Source of the DNA: an uncultured Bacteroidales bacterium
Lineage (GTDB): Bacteria > Bacteroidota > Bacteroidia > Bacteroidales > UBA932
DNA length: 43,799 bases
NCBI GenBank assembly: GCA_947167855.1
Contig: CAMVJR010000007.1
Coordinates: 1-43,799 of the forward strand
Reading direction: 5' to 3'
Part shown: piece by piece, positions 11,222 through 19,631 of the stretch
How the letters are laid out: each line of letters opens with the position of its first letter
Numbering within the stretch: the first letter of the stretch is position 1
Notes under the pieces: generated by a model
What the model saw: the letters and a program-made list of their open reading frames with translations, nothing else
Databases searched by the model: none
What the model was told of the DNA's origin: nothing
Position numbers and translations under genes: made by a program

Positions 11222-13195
11222 ATGAAAACAACGCAATATATTGTAGCAATGCTTGCCGGTGCCGCTGTTCTGGCTTCCTGTGTCAAGGAAGCGGGCAACG
11301 AGCTTCCCCAGCCGCAGGACCTGATTACCATCAAGGCCGAAATGCCTGGGGACGTGACCACCAAGGCCGGTGCCCACGTGGGCTTCTCCTGGTACTGGGG
11401 CGAGGGCGACAAGATTGCCATCACCGGTGCCGATGACACCCAGATCTATACCATCCAGGACGGCTTTACGCCCAAGTATGCAGAGTTTGTAGGCAAGCCG
11501 GTGGCCGGCGACGCCTTCACCATCACCTATCCCGAGAAAGCCGCAACGGCCGACTGGAGCGCACAGACCCAGACGGGCAACAACTCCTACGCCCATCTGA
11601 AGTATGCCGCCGAGCTCGCCGGTGTAGATGACTATCTCAGCTTTGCCTTCAATCCGGATTGGGCCGCCGCCCATAACGGTACGCTCAAACAGGTGGGCGT
11701 GATGAAGATGGTGATTGCCCTTCCCGATACGGTGAGCGCCGTGAACGGCGTCTCCATTTCGGCCGAAGATGCCATCTTCTACAAGGGCAACGGAGAAACC
11801 AAAGTGAACAAGCTGGAGCTGGCTGTTGAGAATGCCGCTCCGGATGCCAACCACACCTTCATCGCCTGGTTCACCACTTCCTGGCACGAGGCTGTTGTCC
11901 CTGCCAACACGGTCCTTACCGTGAGTGTCAAGACCAAGGACGCCCCCATCACCAAGGAAGTGACCTTCACCAGTGAGGCCGTTGTCATGAGCGGTAAGGT
12001 GAATGTCTTCAACCTGGACAACACCGGTTGGAAGTCGCCCAACCACTATACCTCCGGTAAGGGTACGGCTACGGATCCCTGGATCATCACCACGGCTCAG
12101 CAGATGACGTTCATGGCCGATGATATGGCCGCCGGCGAGACCCGCTTCTTCAAGCTGGGTGCCAATATTGACATGAAGGACATTGCCTGGAAGCCGCTGA
12201 ATGCTGCCAGCCCTTATGACAAGAAGATTGACTTCAACGGTGCCGGTTATACCATCTCCAACTTCAAGTGCGTCTCCACCGCCGAGGCTGCGGTTTCCTA
12301 TCCCAGCTTCTTCGGCGTCCTGTACGGCAGCTGCTACAACGTGAAGTTCGTCAATGCCGTCATCGAGACCAATGCCAAGGGCTGCGGTATCCTGGGCGGT
12401 TACGGTGGAACCACCGACAAGCCCTGCTATGTAGAGGATGTCCATGTTCAGGGCACCATCACCAGCTCGGCCGGTAACAATGTGGGCGGCCTCTTCGGAA
12501 CGGCCCGCGAGGCTACCATCCTCAAGAGCTCTGCCAATGTGGTCATCAACGCCAAGGGCCAGATGAACGGTGGTCTGATTGGTGCCGATGCCGGTAAGGG
12601 TGTCTACATCTCCGACTGCTGGACCGCCGGTACCATTTCCTCCACGGCTTCCATCTGTGGCGGTATCGCCGGTGACATCGTGGCAACGGGCAGTTCCATC
12701 TACAACTGCTTCTCCACGGCAACGGTTACCACCCAGTTCATCTTTGGCGGTATCGTGGGTCGTGCCGTGGCCGGACAGAAGTCCAACGCCAACAACTGCA
12801 CCAACCAGAATCCCGAAAACCACATTGAGAACTGCATCGCCTGGAACGACCTCCTGAAGTCCGACTTCATCAACGAGGAAACGCCCGCCGAACACTACAG
12901 CAGCGGCATCATAGTTGGAGGAACTGCTATCAAGAACTATCTGAAGAACTGCTGGCGCAAAGCTGACATCAACTTCATCGATTGCCCCAAGAATGCGGAA
13001 CTGGGCACCTACGCACCGTTCGATCAGAGCGACGCAGACCCGGAGAATCCCATGGTCAAGGGTGAAGGTCAGTACGCTTTTGCCTATCACGGCAAGGCCG
13101 CCGCTTCTGGCATGACCCTGAGCCAGCTGGCCCAGGCCATTGGCTGGAGCACCGAGATTTGGGACTTCAGTGGTGATACTCCTAAGATCAAGTAA
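11222..13195 (+). CDS. Surface lipoprotein: fimbrillin-like domain plus GLUG-type repeats
   Basis: A 657-residue putative surface lipoprotein with lipobox LASC (Cys20). Residues about 30-265 form a fimbrillin-like beta-sandwich region (WGEGDKIAITGAD, YTIQDGFTPKYAEFVG, then LKQVGVMKMVIALPD). The rest is a GLUG-type beta-helix (SSAGNNVGGLFGTA, QMNGGLIGADAG, CGGIAGDIVATG, FGGIVGRAVAGQK) ending with the AYHGKAAASGMTLSQLAQAI module and WDFSGDTPKIK. Its GLUG half is closely similar to the preceding gene and to the middle of the gene at 15029, so the three arose by duplication and domain exchange. Binding of glycan or adhesion is the likely role. I see no enzyme motif. It starts 12 bases after the upstream stop. 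Confidence 0.83.
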   Translation: MKTTQYIVAMLAGAAVLASCVKEAGNELPQPQDLITIKAEMPGDVTTKAGAHVGFSWYWGEGDKIAITGADDTQIYTIQDGFTPKYAEFVGKPVAGDAFTITYPEKAATADWSAQTQTGNNSYAHLKYAAELAGVDDYLSFAFNPDWAAAHNGTLKQVGVMKMVIALPDTVSAVNGVSISAEDAIFYKGNGETKVNKLELAVENAAPDANHTFIAWFTTSWHEAVVPANTVLTVSVKTKDAPITKEVTFTSEAVVMSGKVNVFNLDNTGWKSPNHYTSGKGTATDPWIITTAQQMTFMADDMAAGETRFFKLGANIDMKDIAWKPLNAASPYDKKIDFNGAGYTISNFKCVSTAEAAVSYPSFFGVLYGSCYNVKFVNAVIETNAKGCGILGGYGGTTDKPCYVEDVHVQGTITSSAGNNVGGLFGTAREATILKSSANVVINAKGQMNGGLIGADAGKGVYISDCWTAGTISSTASICGGIAGDIVATGSSIYNCFSTATVTTQFIFGGIVGRAVAGQKSNANNCTNQNPENHIENCIAWNDLLKSDFINEETPAEHYSSGIIVGGTAIKNYLKNCWRKADINFIDCPKNAELGTYAPFDQSDADPENPMVKGEGQYAFAYHGKAAASGMTLSQLAQAIGWSTEIWDFSGDTPKIK

Positions 13196-13198
13196 AGA

Positions 13199-14245
13199 AT
13201 GAAACTGAGAAGATTCTTTTTACTGGTGGTTCTCATGCCCCTGCTCCTTGTGGAATGCGGGGGCAAGGACCCCGAAGGTGGAGAACTCCCTCCGCCTTCC
13301 GGTAAGGATCAACCGACGGATGCCCCCGGTGGCGATGATATAGACGGCGGCTCCGGTAAGGAAGCCACGCCGCTGGGCAAGGACTGGACCAGTGTCCAGA
13401 TTGATGAAGGGGTTGTTTACCATACCTTCAGCGGTGTGGACGAGATTACCGAGAAGTATCAGGAAGTCTTTGTCATTGACGTGGATCTGAACAATCCCAA
13501 ATATCAGGTGAAGCTGGTCTATGAAAGCCCCCGTCTGGCTACTTCGGCCGCTTTCAAGAAGCGCAGCAACGCCATCGCCGCCATCAACGCCAACTATGAG
13601 CCCAAATCCATCTACATGCGTGTAGACGGAAAGGTGATCTATCCGTTGGAAAACGACTACATCAGCGACACCGGAGTCCCCAACTGGAAAAGCGAAGCCG
13701 CTTTCTCCATCTCCGGAGACAGCAATGTGAGTTTCCTCTGGGCCGGTTCGCAGAAGAAGGGTGAGGTGACGGTTGCCCAGCAGAAGCTGTACTACACGGG
13801 CCTTTCCACGGAGACGTACCCCAACATCATCTCCAGCGCCCCCATGCTCATTTACAACTTCAACTCGGATTACGGTGAGAAGTTTGTGGACTACAACAAA
13901 TCCACCACCAATCTGAGCGGAGAAGACCCTGACAAGCACCAGCGCACGCTGCACCCGCGTACGGCCATTGCCCTCACGGAGAAGAACCATCTGATCCTCT
14001 TCTGTGTGGACGGACGTATCAAGAGTCAGGGAATGGGCGCCCGTTCTCTCACGCGCTTCCTCAAGAAGTGGTTCAACCCCAAGTACGCCCTCAACCTGGA
14101 CGGCGGCGGTTCCACCACCATGTGCGTGAAGGGACAGGGGGACAATTCCACCCATGTGGTCAACTATCCCTGCGACGGGAACAAGAACTACGACCACACC
14201 GGAGAACGTACCCGTGATGCCTTTATTATGATCCTCAAGAAGTAA
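13199..14245 (+). CDS. Phosphodiester glycosidase family protein (DUF2233/NAGPA domain), probable lipoprotein
   Basis: A 348-residue protein whose residues about 60-348 form a DUF2233 domain, the catalytic fold of the human uncovering enzyme (NAGPA), which hydrolyses GlcNAc-1-phospho-6-mannose diesters. The signature DGGGSTTM is at residues 301-308, preceded by KWFNPKYALNL and followed by THVVNYP. Other family blocks are AIAAINANYEP, GVPNWKSEAAF, ISSAPMLIYNF and HPRTAIALTEKNHLILFCVDGR. The N-terminus is hydrophobic and ends in LVEC, a plausible but imperfect lipobox because Glu before the Cys is unusual, followed by a Gly/Pro/Asp-rich linker. It lies 3 bases after the upstream gene and 3 before the next. 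Phosphodiester glycosidase activity is inferred from family; the substrate is unknown. Confidence 0.88.
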   Translation: MKLRRFFLLVVLMPLLLVECGGKDPEGGELPPPSGKDQPTDAPGGDDIDGGSGKEATPLGKDWTSVQIDEGVVYHTFSGVDEITEKYQEVFVIDVDLNNPKYQVKLVYESPRLATSAAFKKRSNAIAAINANYEPKSIYMRVDGKVIYPLENDYISDTGVPNWKSEAAFSISGDSNVSFLWAGSQKKGEVTVAQQKLYYTGLSTETYPNIISSAPMLIYNFNSDYGEKFVDYNKSTTNLSGEDPDKHQRTLHPRTAIALTEKNHLILFCVDGRIKSQGMGARSLTRFLKKWFNPKYALNLDGGGSTTMCVKGQGDNSTHVVNYPCDGNKNYDHTGERTRDAFIMILKK

Positions 14246-14248
14246 GGT

Positions 14249-15010
14249 ATGAAACGCAGACTTCTTTTGCTTGTCGCTTTCCTGGTGACCGCCCTCATGG
14301 CGGTCTCCTGCAGCGCCAAGGATGATTATAACAACGACATCGCCCCGGATACGCCGGATCCCACCGTGGCCCACAAGGGCCCCAAGGCCATCTACATGGG
14401 AGACAGCATCACCTGGCAGTGGGGGATTGCCCCGCGTCAGATTGACAAGTCCAAGATTGTGATCCCTATGGACCCGCTGCCCTCCTGGATGAAGATTGTG
14501 GGAGACAAGGTGGAAGTGACCTGGCACCCCGGCTTCTTTACTTCCAACGGTTACGTGGACAAAGGAGTAAGCGGACAGACCACCACCCAGATGTTGGAGC
14601 GCTACCAGAAGGATGTCCTGGATCAGGACCCGTTCTGTGTGGTAATCATGGGAGGTACCAACGACCTGGCCCAGGGCTATACCAAGGACCAGATCATGGC
14701 CAACCTCAAGTCCATGGCCGAACAAGCCGCCGCCAAAAACATGAAGGTGGTGCTGTGCTCGGTAACTCCCTGCAACATGGCCTACTCCAAGCTCACGCCC
14801 CGCGAGAAAGGGACCCATATCGTAGCCTTGAACAAGATGATCAAGGCCTACGCTACCGAGAAGGGTTTTACTTACTGTGACTACTATCCGGCCCTCGTGG
14901 CCCAAGACGGCTATTCACTGAAAGAAGAATATTGTCTGTATGACCAACTCCATCCCAACCCCGATGCTTATACGGTGATGGAGGAAATCATCCAGAAGAT
15001 CCTGAAATAA
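14249..15010 (+). CDS. SGNH/GDSL-family hydrolase, lipoprotein
   Basis: A 253-residue lipoprotein (lipobox AVSC) with an SGNH hydrolase domain. Block I is IYMGDSITW with nucleophile Ser53, the block II Gly lies in the KGVSGQTTTQML segment, block III is GGTNDL with Asn138, and block V is YDQLHPN with Asp232 and His235. All four catalytic blocks are intact. Such enzymes remove acyl groups (acetyl or longer) from glycans or lipids, or act as phospholipase/thioesterase-type enzymes. In this operon, de-esterification of a decorated glycan would clear the way for the phosphodiester glycosidases; this is inference from context. It sits 3 bases after the DUF2233 gene and 18 bases before the large fusion gene. 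Confidence 0.9.
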   Translation: MKRRLLLLVAFLVTALMAVSCSAKDDYNNDIAPDTPDPTVAHKGPKAIYMGDSITWQWGIAPRQIDKSKIVIPMDPLPSWMKIVGDKVEVTWHPGFFTSNGYVDKGVSGQTTTQMLERYQKDVLDQDPFCVVIMGGTNDLAQGYTKDQIMANLKSMAEQAAAKNMKVVLCSVTPCNMAYSKLTPREKGTHIVALNKMIKAYATEKGFTYCDYYPALVAQDGYSLKEEYCLYDQLHPNPDAYTVMEEIIQKILK

Positions 15011-15028
15011 AACGACTTAACAAATAGT

Positions 15029-18000
15029 ATGAAAAGAGTTTTACCGTTTCTGCTTATTGCAGCGACTACCTTGGTTGTGGTCGGATGCTTGCGGGAACAG
15101 GCCCCCGTGCACAATTCTCCCCGTATTTCCATACGTGCATATATACCTGAGGAGCCCGTTTCCAAAGCCTCTTTTTCCGTACCCGAGACGGGAATCGGAT
15201 TACATCTTGCATGGCAGGCAAACGACAATATTCGCGTCATCAACGCCGGCAGTCCCACTACGAGTGAGGTCTATTCGATAGAAGATGGCTTCACCGATCA
15301 CTTTGCTACTTTCTCCGGTAACGCTGTAGTGGGGGATCAATTCAACATCATTTGTCCCGGCACCTACGCGTCCGTTGCAGAGGCCGAAATCGGTAAAACT
15401 CTCTCTCAAACGGGTAACGGAAGCACGGATCACCTGTCCTTCACCGCCCTGCTACGGAATGTAGCCAAGGCCGATCTTCCGGAGATCACTTTCTCCGAAG
15501 ATTGGGTGAATGCCCATCCCGGCACCACGCTGAGCCGGATTGGAGTGGTGAAATTCGTGCTTACGCTGCCTGATGAATTAACGCAGCCCACCAAGGTGGT
15601 GCTCACGGCCCCGGACGTGAACGTGGCTGTGAATATAAAGGACGTGACGCTGGACACGGAACACGTTCTCACCGCCTTTGCCCCGTGTGGGTGGGAGGAT
15701 ATCGACCTCCCTGACGGCACCGAGCTGAACGTGGCAGTATACGATGCCGAAGGGGCCTATTATCTGGCTACGGCCACCCTTAAGTCCGACAAGGTCCTCA
15801 AAGCCGGAGAGCTGAACACCATCCATATGGCCAAAGGCTTTGCCGAGCAGCTGTTCGCCGGCGGCAGCGGCACCCAGGCCAGCCCTTATCTCATTGCCAC
15901 CCCCAAGCAGCTGGACAATATGCACAGCGTGCTGTCGCACGGTAATAAGGTGTACTTCCGCCTCATCGACGACATTGACATGCAGTCCTATCTGGCCAAG
16001 AAGACCTGGGTCCCGCTCAACTGGGCCAGCCCTTATGACTATGCCGTCAACTTTGACGGTGGTCATCATACCATTAACCATTTCACCTGCACGCACACCA
16101 GCCAGTCCTGGAACAAGCCGGCTTTCTTCGGCCTGCTGTATGGTGAGTGCTACGATGTGACCTTTACCAATGCCAGCATTACCAACAACGGCAATGTATC
16201 TGGTATCCTGGCCGGCTATTGCGGCTATCCCAACAAACCGGCAACCGTAACCAATGTGCATGTGCAGGGCTCTGTGATGCAGACGGCGGGACAAACCGGC
16301 GTGGGTGGCCTGGCCGGCCGTGCCGAGAATGCCTTTATCTCGTCCTGTTCGGCCGATGTGACCATCAACTCCAGTGTGCAGTACACGGGTGGCCTTGTGG
16401 GCATCGACAGCGAAGAGCCGGTCATTATCTATAACTGCTGGACCAGCGGAACAATAAACGGTACCCAGCGCGTGGGCGGTATCATGGGTGGCGTGATTGT
16501 GAGCCAGAGTAAGATTGTCAACTGCTTCTCTACGGCCACGGTGAACGCCAGCCGTTGCCTGGGCGGTATCGCCGGCCATTGCAACTTGAACAACAACACG
16601 CAGGGTGCCTATGATACAACCTATCCCGATAATGTGATTCAAGGTTGTATTGCCTGGCAGACCACCCTGGCTACCGGGACCCAGAACAATACAACAGATT
16701 CATTCTGGAGTTCAGGTGCCATCCTGGGTTATACTTCCCGTCATACGAATTTGACCAACTGCCAGCGGAATCCCAATCTCTCCTTTACGGATTACAATCC
16801 CACCCTTACGGTGTACAATCAGTCCAACGCAACGTCGGGCGCACCTCTGGTGGTAAACAATCCCAACCCCTCGCTTTTCAAGCATCTGTCTCCTTATCAC
16901 GGGAAGGCCGCTACGTCCACGAGCCTTTCGGCCGTGGCCCGGTCCCTGGGCTGGAGCGAAGTGGCGTGGAATCTGGATGGCAATGTCCCGGTTCTTACCG
17001 GTGTAGTGGTGCCGATCCCTACCAGTGGTGATGCGAATATTCCGGATGTGGCCACTACCTCCCGTGCTTTCCCTACCAATAACTCGACCACCAATGGTCT
17101 TACCTGGACGGTCAAGGAAGTTCGTCCCGGCATCCGCTATTACCGCGGTTACGGAATCCCCACCGACAATTGGTGGAGCAATGCCTATGGCACGGCGGCC
17201 GTGAACCAGTATCAGGAGATCTTTGTGACGGATCTGGATCTGAGCAACACCGCTTATGACGTAAAGATTGTTGTAACCAGTTCTTCCACAGCCACATCGA
17301 ATGTGTTCAGTCACATGAACGCGGTGGCCGCTATCAACGGCGGATATGAGAGGGGCTCCATTGCCGTCAAGTCCAATGCAGTCCTGAATACGTCCACCTG
17401 GACTGCAACGGAGCATCCTTCCGGCTATCCTTATTCCTTTATGCCCAACAATACCATCGGAACTACGGGTGTTCCCAACTGGAAGAGTGAAGGTGCTTTC
17501 TACAGCGATGGCCATCGGGGCGTGCGCATAGCCTTTGACGCCTACAATGGTGGCGCAACCGGCAAGACGGCTACGGCCAATACCACGCTCAAGAGTATCC
17601 AGGAGATGCGCGACTTCTATACGATGTCTGACGAGACCGCATTCATCTCCAGTGCCCCCATCCTGGATGCCAATTATGTCCGCTTTGGCATGTCGTTCTA
17701 TTCCCGCGCTCCCGAAGGAACCAATTCCGAGTCTCCCAAGAAGCACCAGGGAAGCTGCTATTCCCGTACAGCCGTGGCCATTGCGTATCCCAACGGAGAC
17801 CAGGCCGAACCGCATCTGCTGCTCATTGTCAACGATGGAAAATACGCCAAGAGCACCGGTAGGGGATACGGCATGAGCGCCTATCAGCTGGAGCGTATCA
17901 TTGCCAATTTCTTTGGCCCCAAGTATATGCTCAATCTGGATGGAGGCGGTTCCAGCACCATGTGCGTGGAAGGAGAAGGGGATGCGAGTACGCATGTGGT

Positions 18001-18106
18001 CAACTATCCCTCGGATAATTATACCGGAAAGACGGGCACGGGCATCGTGGATCATGGCGGTGAACGCAAGCGCGACTCTTTCATAGTGATTGTTCCTGCA
18101 AACTAA
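15029..18106 (+). CDS. Three-part fusion: fimbrillin-like domain, GLUG repeats and DUF2233 phosphodiester glycosidase
   Basis: A 1025-residue protein combining modules found separately in the two preceding gene types. The signal peptide has a VVGC lipobox near residue 18. Residues about 30-270 are fimbrillin-like (YSIEDGFTDHFATFSG, LSRIGVVKFVLTLPDEL). Residues about 280-660 are GLUG-type beta helix (TGVGGLAGRAENA, VQYTGGLVGIDS, RVGGIMGGVIVSQ, CLGGIAGHC) with the same SPYHGKAA and LGWSEVAWNLDGNVPVL end module. After a short linker, residues about 680-1025 form a complete DUF2233 domain, with VPNWKSEGAF, ISSAPILDAN, DGGGSSTM at 971-978 and THVVNYPSD. It would be a surface enzyme tethered to its own binding modules. 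The first 180 codons look less GC-rich than the rest, which may indicate a different origin. Confidence 0.86.
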   Translation: MKRVLPFLLIAATTLVVVGCLREQAPVHNSPRISIRAYIPEEPVSKASFSVPETGIGLHLAWQANDNIRVINAGSPTTSEVYSIEDGFTDHFATFSGNAVVGDQFNIICPGTYASVAEAEIGKTLSQTGNGSTDHLSFTALLRNVAKADLPEITFSEDWVNAHPGTTLSRIGVVKFVLTLPDELTQPTKVVLTAPDVNVAVNIKDVTLDTEHVLTAFAPCGWEDIDLPDGTELNVAVYDAEGAYYLATATLKSDKVLKAGELNTIHMAKGFAEQLFAGGSGTQASPYLIATPKQLDNMHSVLSHGNKVYFRLIDDIDMQSYLAKKTWVPLNWASPYDYAVNFDGGHHTINHFTCTHTSQSWNKPAFFGLLYGECYDVTFTNASITNNGNVSGILAGYCGYPNKPATVTNVHVQGSVMQTAGQTGVGGLAGRAENAFISSCSADVTINSSVQYTGGLVGIDSEEPVIIYNCWTSGTINGTQRVGGIMGGVIVSQSKIVNCFSTATVNASRCLGGIAGHCNLNNNTQGAYDTTYPDNVIQGCIAWQTTLATGTQNNTTDSFWSSGAILGYTSRHTNLTNCQRNPNLSFTDYNPTLTVYNQSNATSGAPLVVNNPNPSLFKHLSPYHGKAATSTSLSAVARSLGWSEVAWNLDGNVPVLTGVVVPIPTSGDANIPDVATTSRAFPTNNSTTNGLTWTVKEVRPGIRYYRGYGIPTDNWWSNAYGTAAVNQYQEIFVTDLDLSNTAYDVKIVVTSSSTATSNVFSHMNAVAAINGGYERGSIAVKSNAVLNTSTWTATEHPSGYPYSFMPNNTIGTTGVPNWKSEGAFYSDGHRGVRIAFDAYNGGATGKTATANTTLKSIQEMRDFYTMSDETAFISSAPILDANYVRFGMSFYSRAPEGTNSESPKKHQGSCYSRTAVAIAYPNGDQAEPHLLLIVNDGKYAKSTGRGYGMSAYQLERIIANFFGPKYMLNLDGGGSSTMCVEGEGDASTHVVNYPSDNYTGKTGTGIVDHGGERKRDSFIVIVPAN

Positions 18107-18116
18107 CAAAGACAAG

Positions 18117-18245
18117 ATGGAAGACAACAATACTATGAAGCTGGCGTATTCCGCTCCTACCGTTGAGGTGATTGCCATCCAGACGGAATGCTTTGTCATG
18201 ACATCCGTGAATGACTATAACGAAAACATCATCTGCAGTATATGA
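18117..18245 (+). CDS. Small 42-residue peptide of unknown function
   Basis: A short frame starting at the ATG at 18117, 10 bases after the preceding stop, and overlapping the next gene as ATGA (stop 18243-18245, next ATG 18242-18244). This coupling suggests it is truly translated. The peptide contains MKLAYSAPTVEVIAIQTECF and ends in NIICSI; a second in-frame ATG at 18135 could also be the start. It has no signal peptide. From memory, Bacteroidales carry many short proteins with a similar YxxPxVEVIxIxT core near surface-protein operons, without assigned function. A role as a peptide precursor, regulator or assembly factor is speculative. Confidence 0.6.
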   Translation: MEDNNTMKLAYSAPTVEVIAIQTECFVMTSVNDYNENIICSI

Positions 18246-19627
18246 GTAGTGTTATCGATTTCTTTAAGATGGAGGCGGGGGCTAAGGCGGCACCGGTACC
18301 GGCAGAGAAGGTGGACAAGACCTACAAGCGCCTGCGCATGCAGACGTTCCTGGCCGCCACCTTTGGCTATGCCCTGTACTATGTGTGCCGCTTGTCCATG
18401 GGCGTGATGAAACAACCGCTCATAGATGCCGGCCTGCTGAATGCCACGCAGCTGGGTATCATTGGCGCGTGCCTGTACTGGGCCTACGCCATCTGCAAGC
18501 TCTTCAGCGGCTTCCTGGCCGACAGTTCCAACATCAAGCATTTCATGGCCCTGGGCCTGGTGGTTTCCGTGCTCATGAACTTTATCATGGGCATCCTGGG
18601 CGTGAGTGCGCTCAACGGCGGCATTGCCAATTCGGCCCTCTTTATTGTATTTGCCATTTGTTGGGCCATCAATGGCGGTGCCCAGTCCATGGGGGCTCCG
18701 CCGGCCATTATTTCGCTGTCCCGCTGGTTCCCGCTGCGCATCCGTGGTACGTACTACGGCTTCTTCAGCAGCTCCCACAACATTGGCGAAGGCCTGTCCT
18801 TCGTGTTCGTGGGCATGCTGGTAGCCGCCTTGGGCTGGAAGTGGGGCTTCTTTGGCGCCGCCCTGGCCGGTGTGGTGGGCGTAGTGATCATCCTCCTTTT
18901 CCTGCACAACTCTCCCGAGTCCAAGGGCCTGCCGCCCATAGAGGTACTCTCCGGAGAGGCCGAAGAAAAGGCCGATCTGACCCCTGAGCAGAAGCGCGCC
19001 CAGACCAAGCGGATGCAGGCGGCCGTGATCCGGAATCCCGGTGTGTGGGTCCTGGCCGGCGCCAGCGCGTTCATGTACATGAGCCGCTATGCCATCAACG
19101 AATGGGGCACCATCTTCCTCCAGGAAGCCAAGGGCTACGACCTGGCCGGTGCCGCTGCCATCATCGGCATTAACCCCATCTTTGGAATCATTGGCACGGT
19201 GGTATCCGGCTGGCTGTCGGACGTCCTGTTCCGCGGAGACCGCAAGTACCCCGCCTTTGTGGCCGGCGTGCTGGAAGCCATTTCCCTGGCCCTGTTCCTG
19301 TTTGGCGGCCCCGCCAAGTGGGTCAACGTGCTGGCCATGATCCTGTTCGGTATTGCCATCGGCGTGCTCATCAGCTTTGTGGGCGGCCTCATGGCCATTG
19401 ACCTGGTGCCCCGTGAGGCCACCGGTGCCTGCCTGGGTATCATGGGCCTGGCCTCCTATGCGGCGGCCGGCCTGCAGAACGTGATCACGGGCGTCCTCCT
19501 GGACAACAACATTGTGGACGGCGTGCACGACTTTACCTATGCCGGCTGGTTCTGGCTAAGTACGGCCATCATCTCCTTCCTGCTGCCCATCTTCAACTGG
19601 AAGCGGAAAAAACAGACAATTGAGTAA
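18242..19627 (+). CDS. MFS permease of the organophosphate:phosphate antiporter (GlpT/UhpT-like) family
   Basis: A 461-residue inner-membrane protein with about twelve predicted helices in two halves and a central cytoplasmic loop (ESKGLPPIEVLSGEAEEKAD). The N-half motif RGTYYGFFSSSHNIGEG corresponds to the OPA family signature (in GlpT-type proteins RGxxxxxWNxxHNxGGG). YALYYVCRLSMGVMK near residue 45 resembles the first-helix Tyr/Arg segment of GlpT/UhpT. Family members exchange glycerol-3-phosphate, hexose-6-phosphate or phosphoglycerate for inorganic phosphate. Here it would import a phosphorylated breakdown product released in the periplasm. The exact substrate cannot be read, and UhpC-like sensing is a less likely alternative. 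It overlaps the small peptide gene by 4 bases and ends 4 bases before the next gene. Confidence 0.88.
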   Translation: MSSVIDFFKMEAGAKAAPVPAEKVDKTYKRLRMQTFLAATFGYALYYVCRLSMGVMKQPLIDAGLLNATQLGIIGACLYWAYAICKLFSGFLADSSNIKHFMALGLVVSVLMNFIMGILGVSALNGGIANSALFIVFAICWAINGGAQSMGAPPAIISLSRWFPLRIRGTYYGFFSSSHNIGEGLSFVFVGMLVAALGWKWGFFGAALAGVVGVVIILLFLHNSPESKGLPPIEVLSGEAEEKADLTPEQKRAQTKRMQAAVIRNPGVWVLAGASAFMYMSRYAINEWGTIFLQEAKGYDLAGAAAIIGINPIFGIIGTVVSGWLSDVLFRGDRKYPAFVAGVLEAISLALFLFGGPAKWVNVLAMILFGIAIGVLISFVGGLMAIDLVPREATGACLGIMGLASYAAAGLQNVITGVLLDNNIVDGVHDFTYAGWFWLSTAIISFLLPIFNWKRKKQTIE

Positions 19628-19631
19628 TAGT

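Noticed and set aside
13199..13270. The DUF2233 gene at 13199 as a cytoplasmic protein because of its odd lipobox (LVEC)
   Set aside because: A strong hydrophobic segment and a lipoprotein-like Gly/Lys/Asp linker follow, as in other exported Bacteroidetes proteins; export remains more likely.
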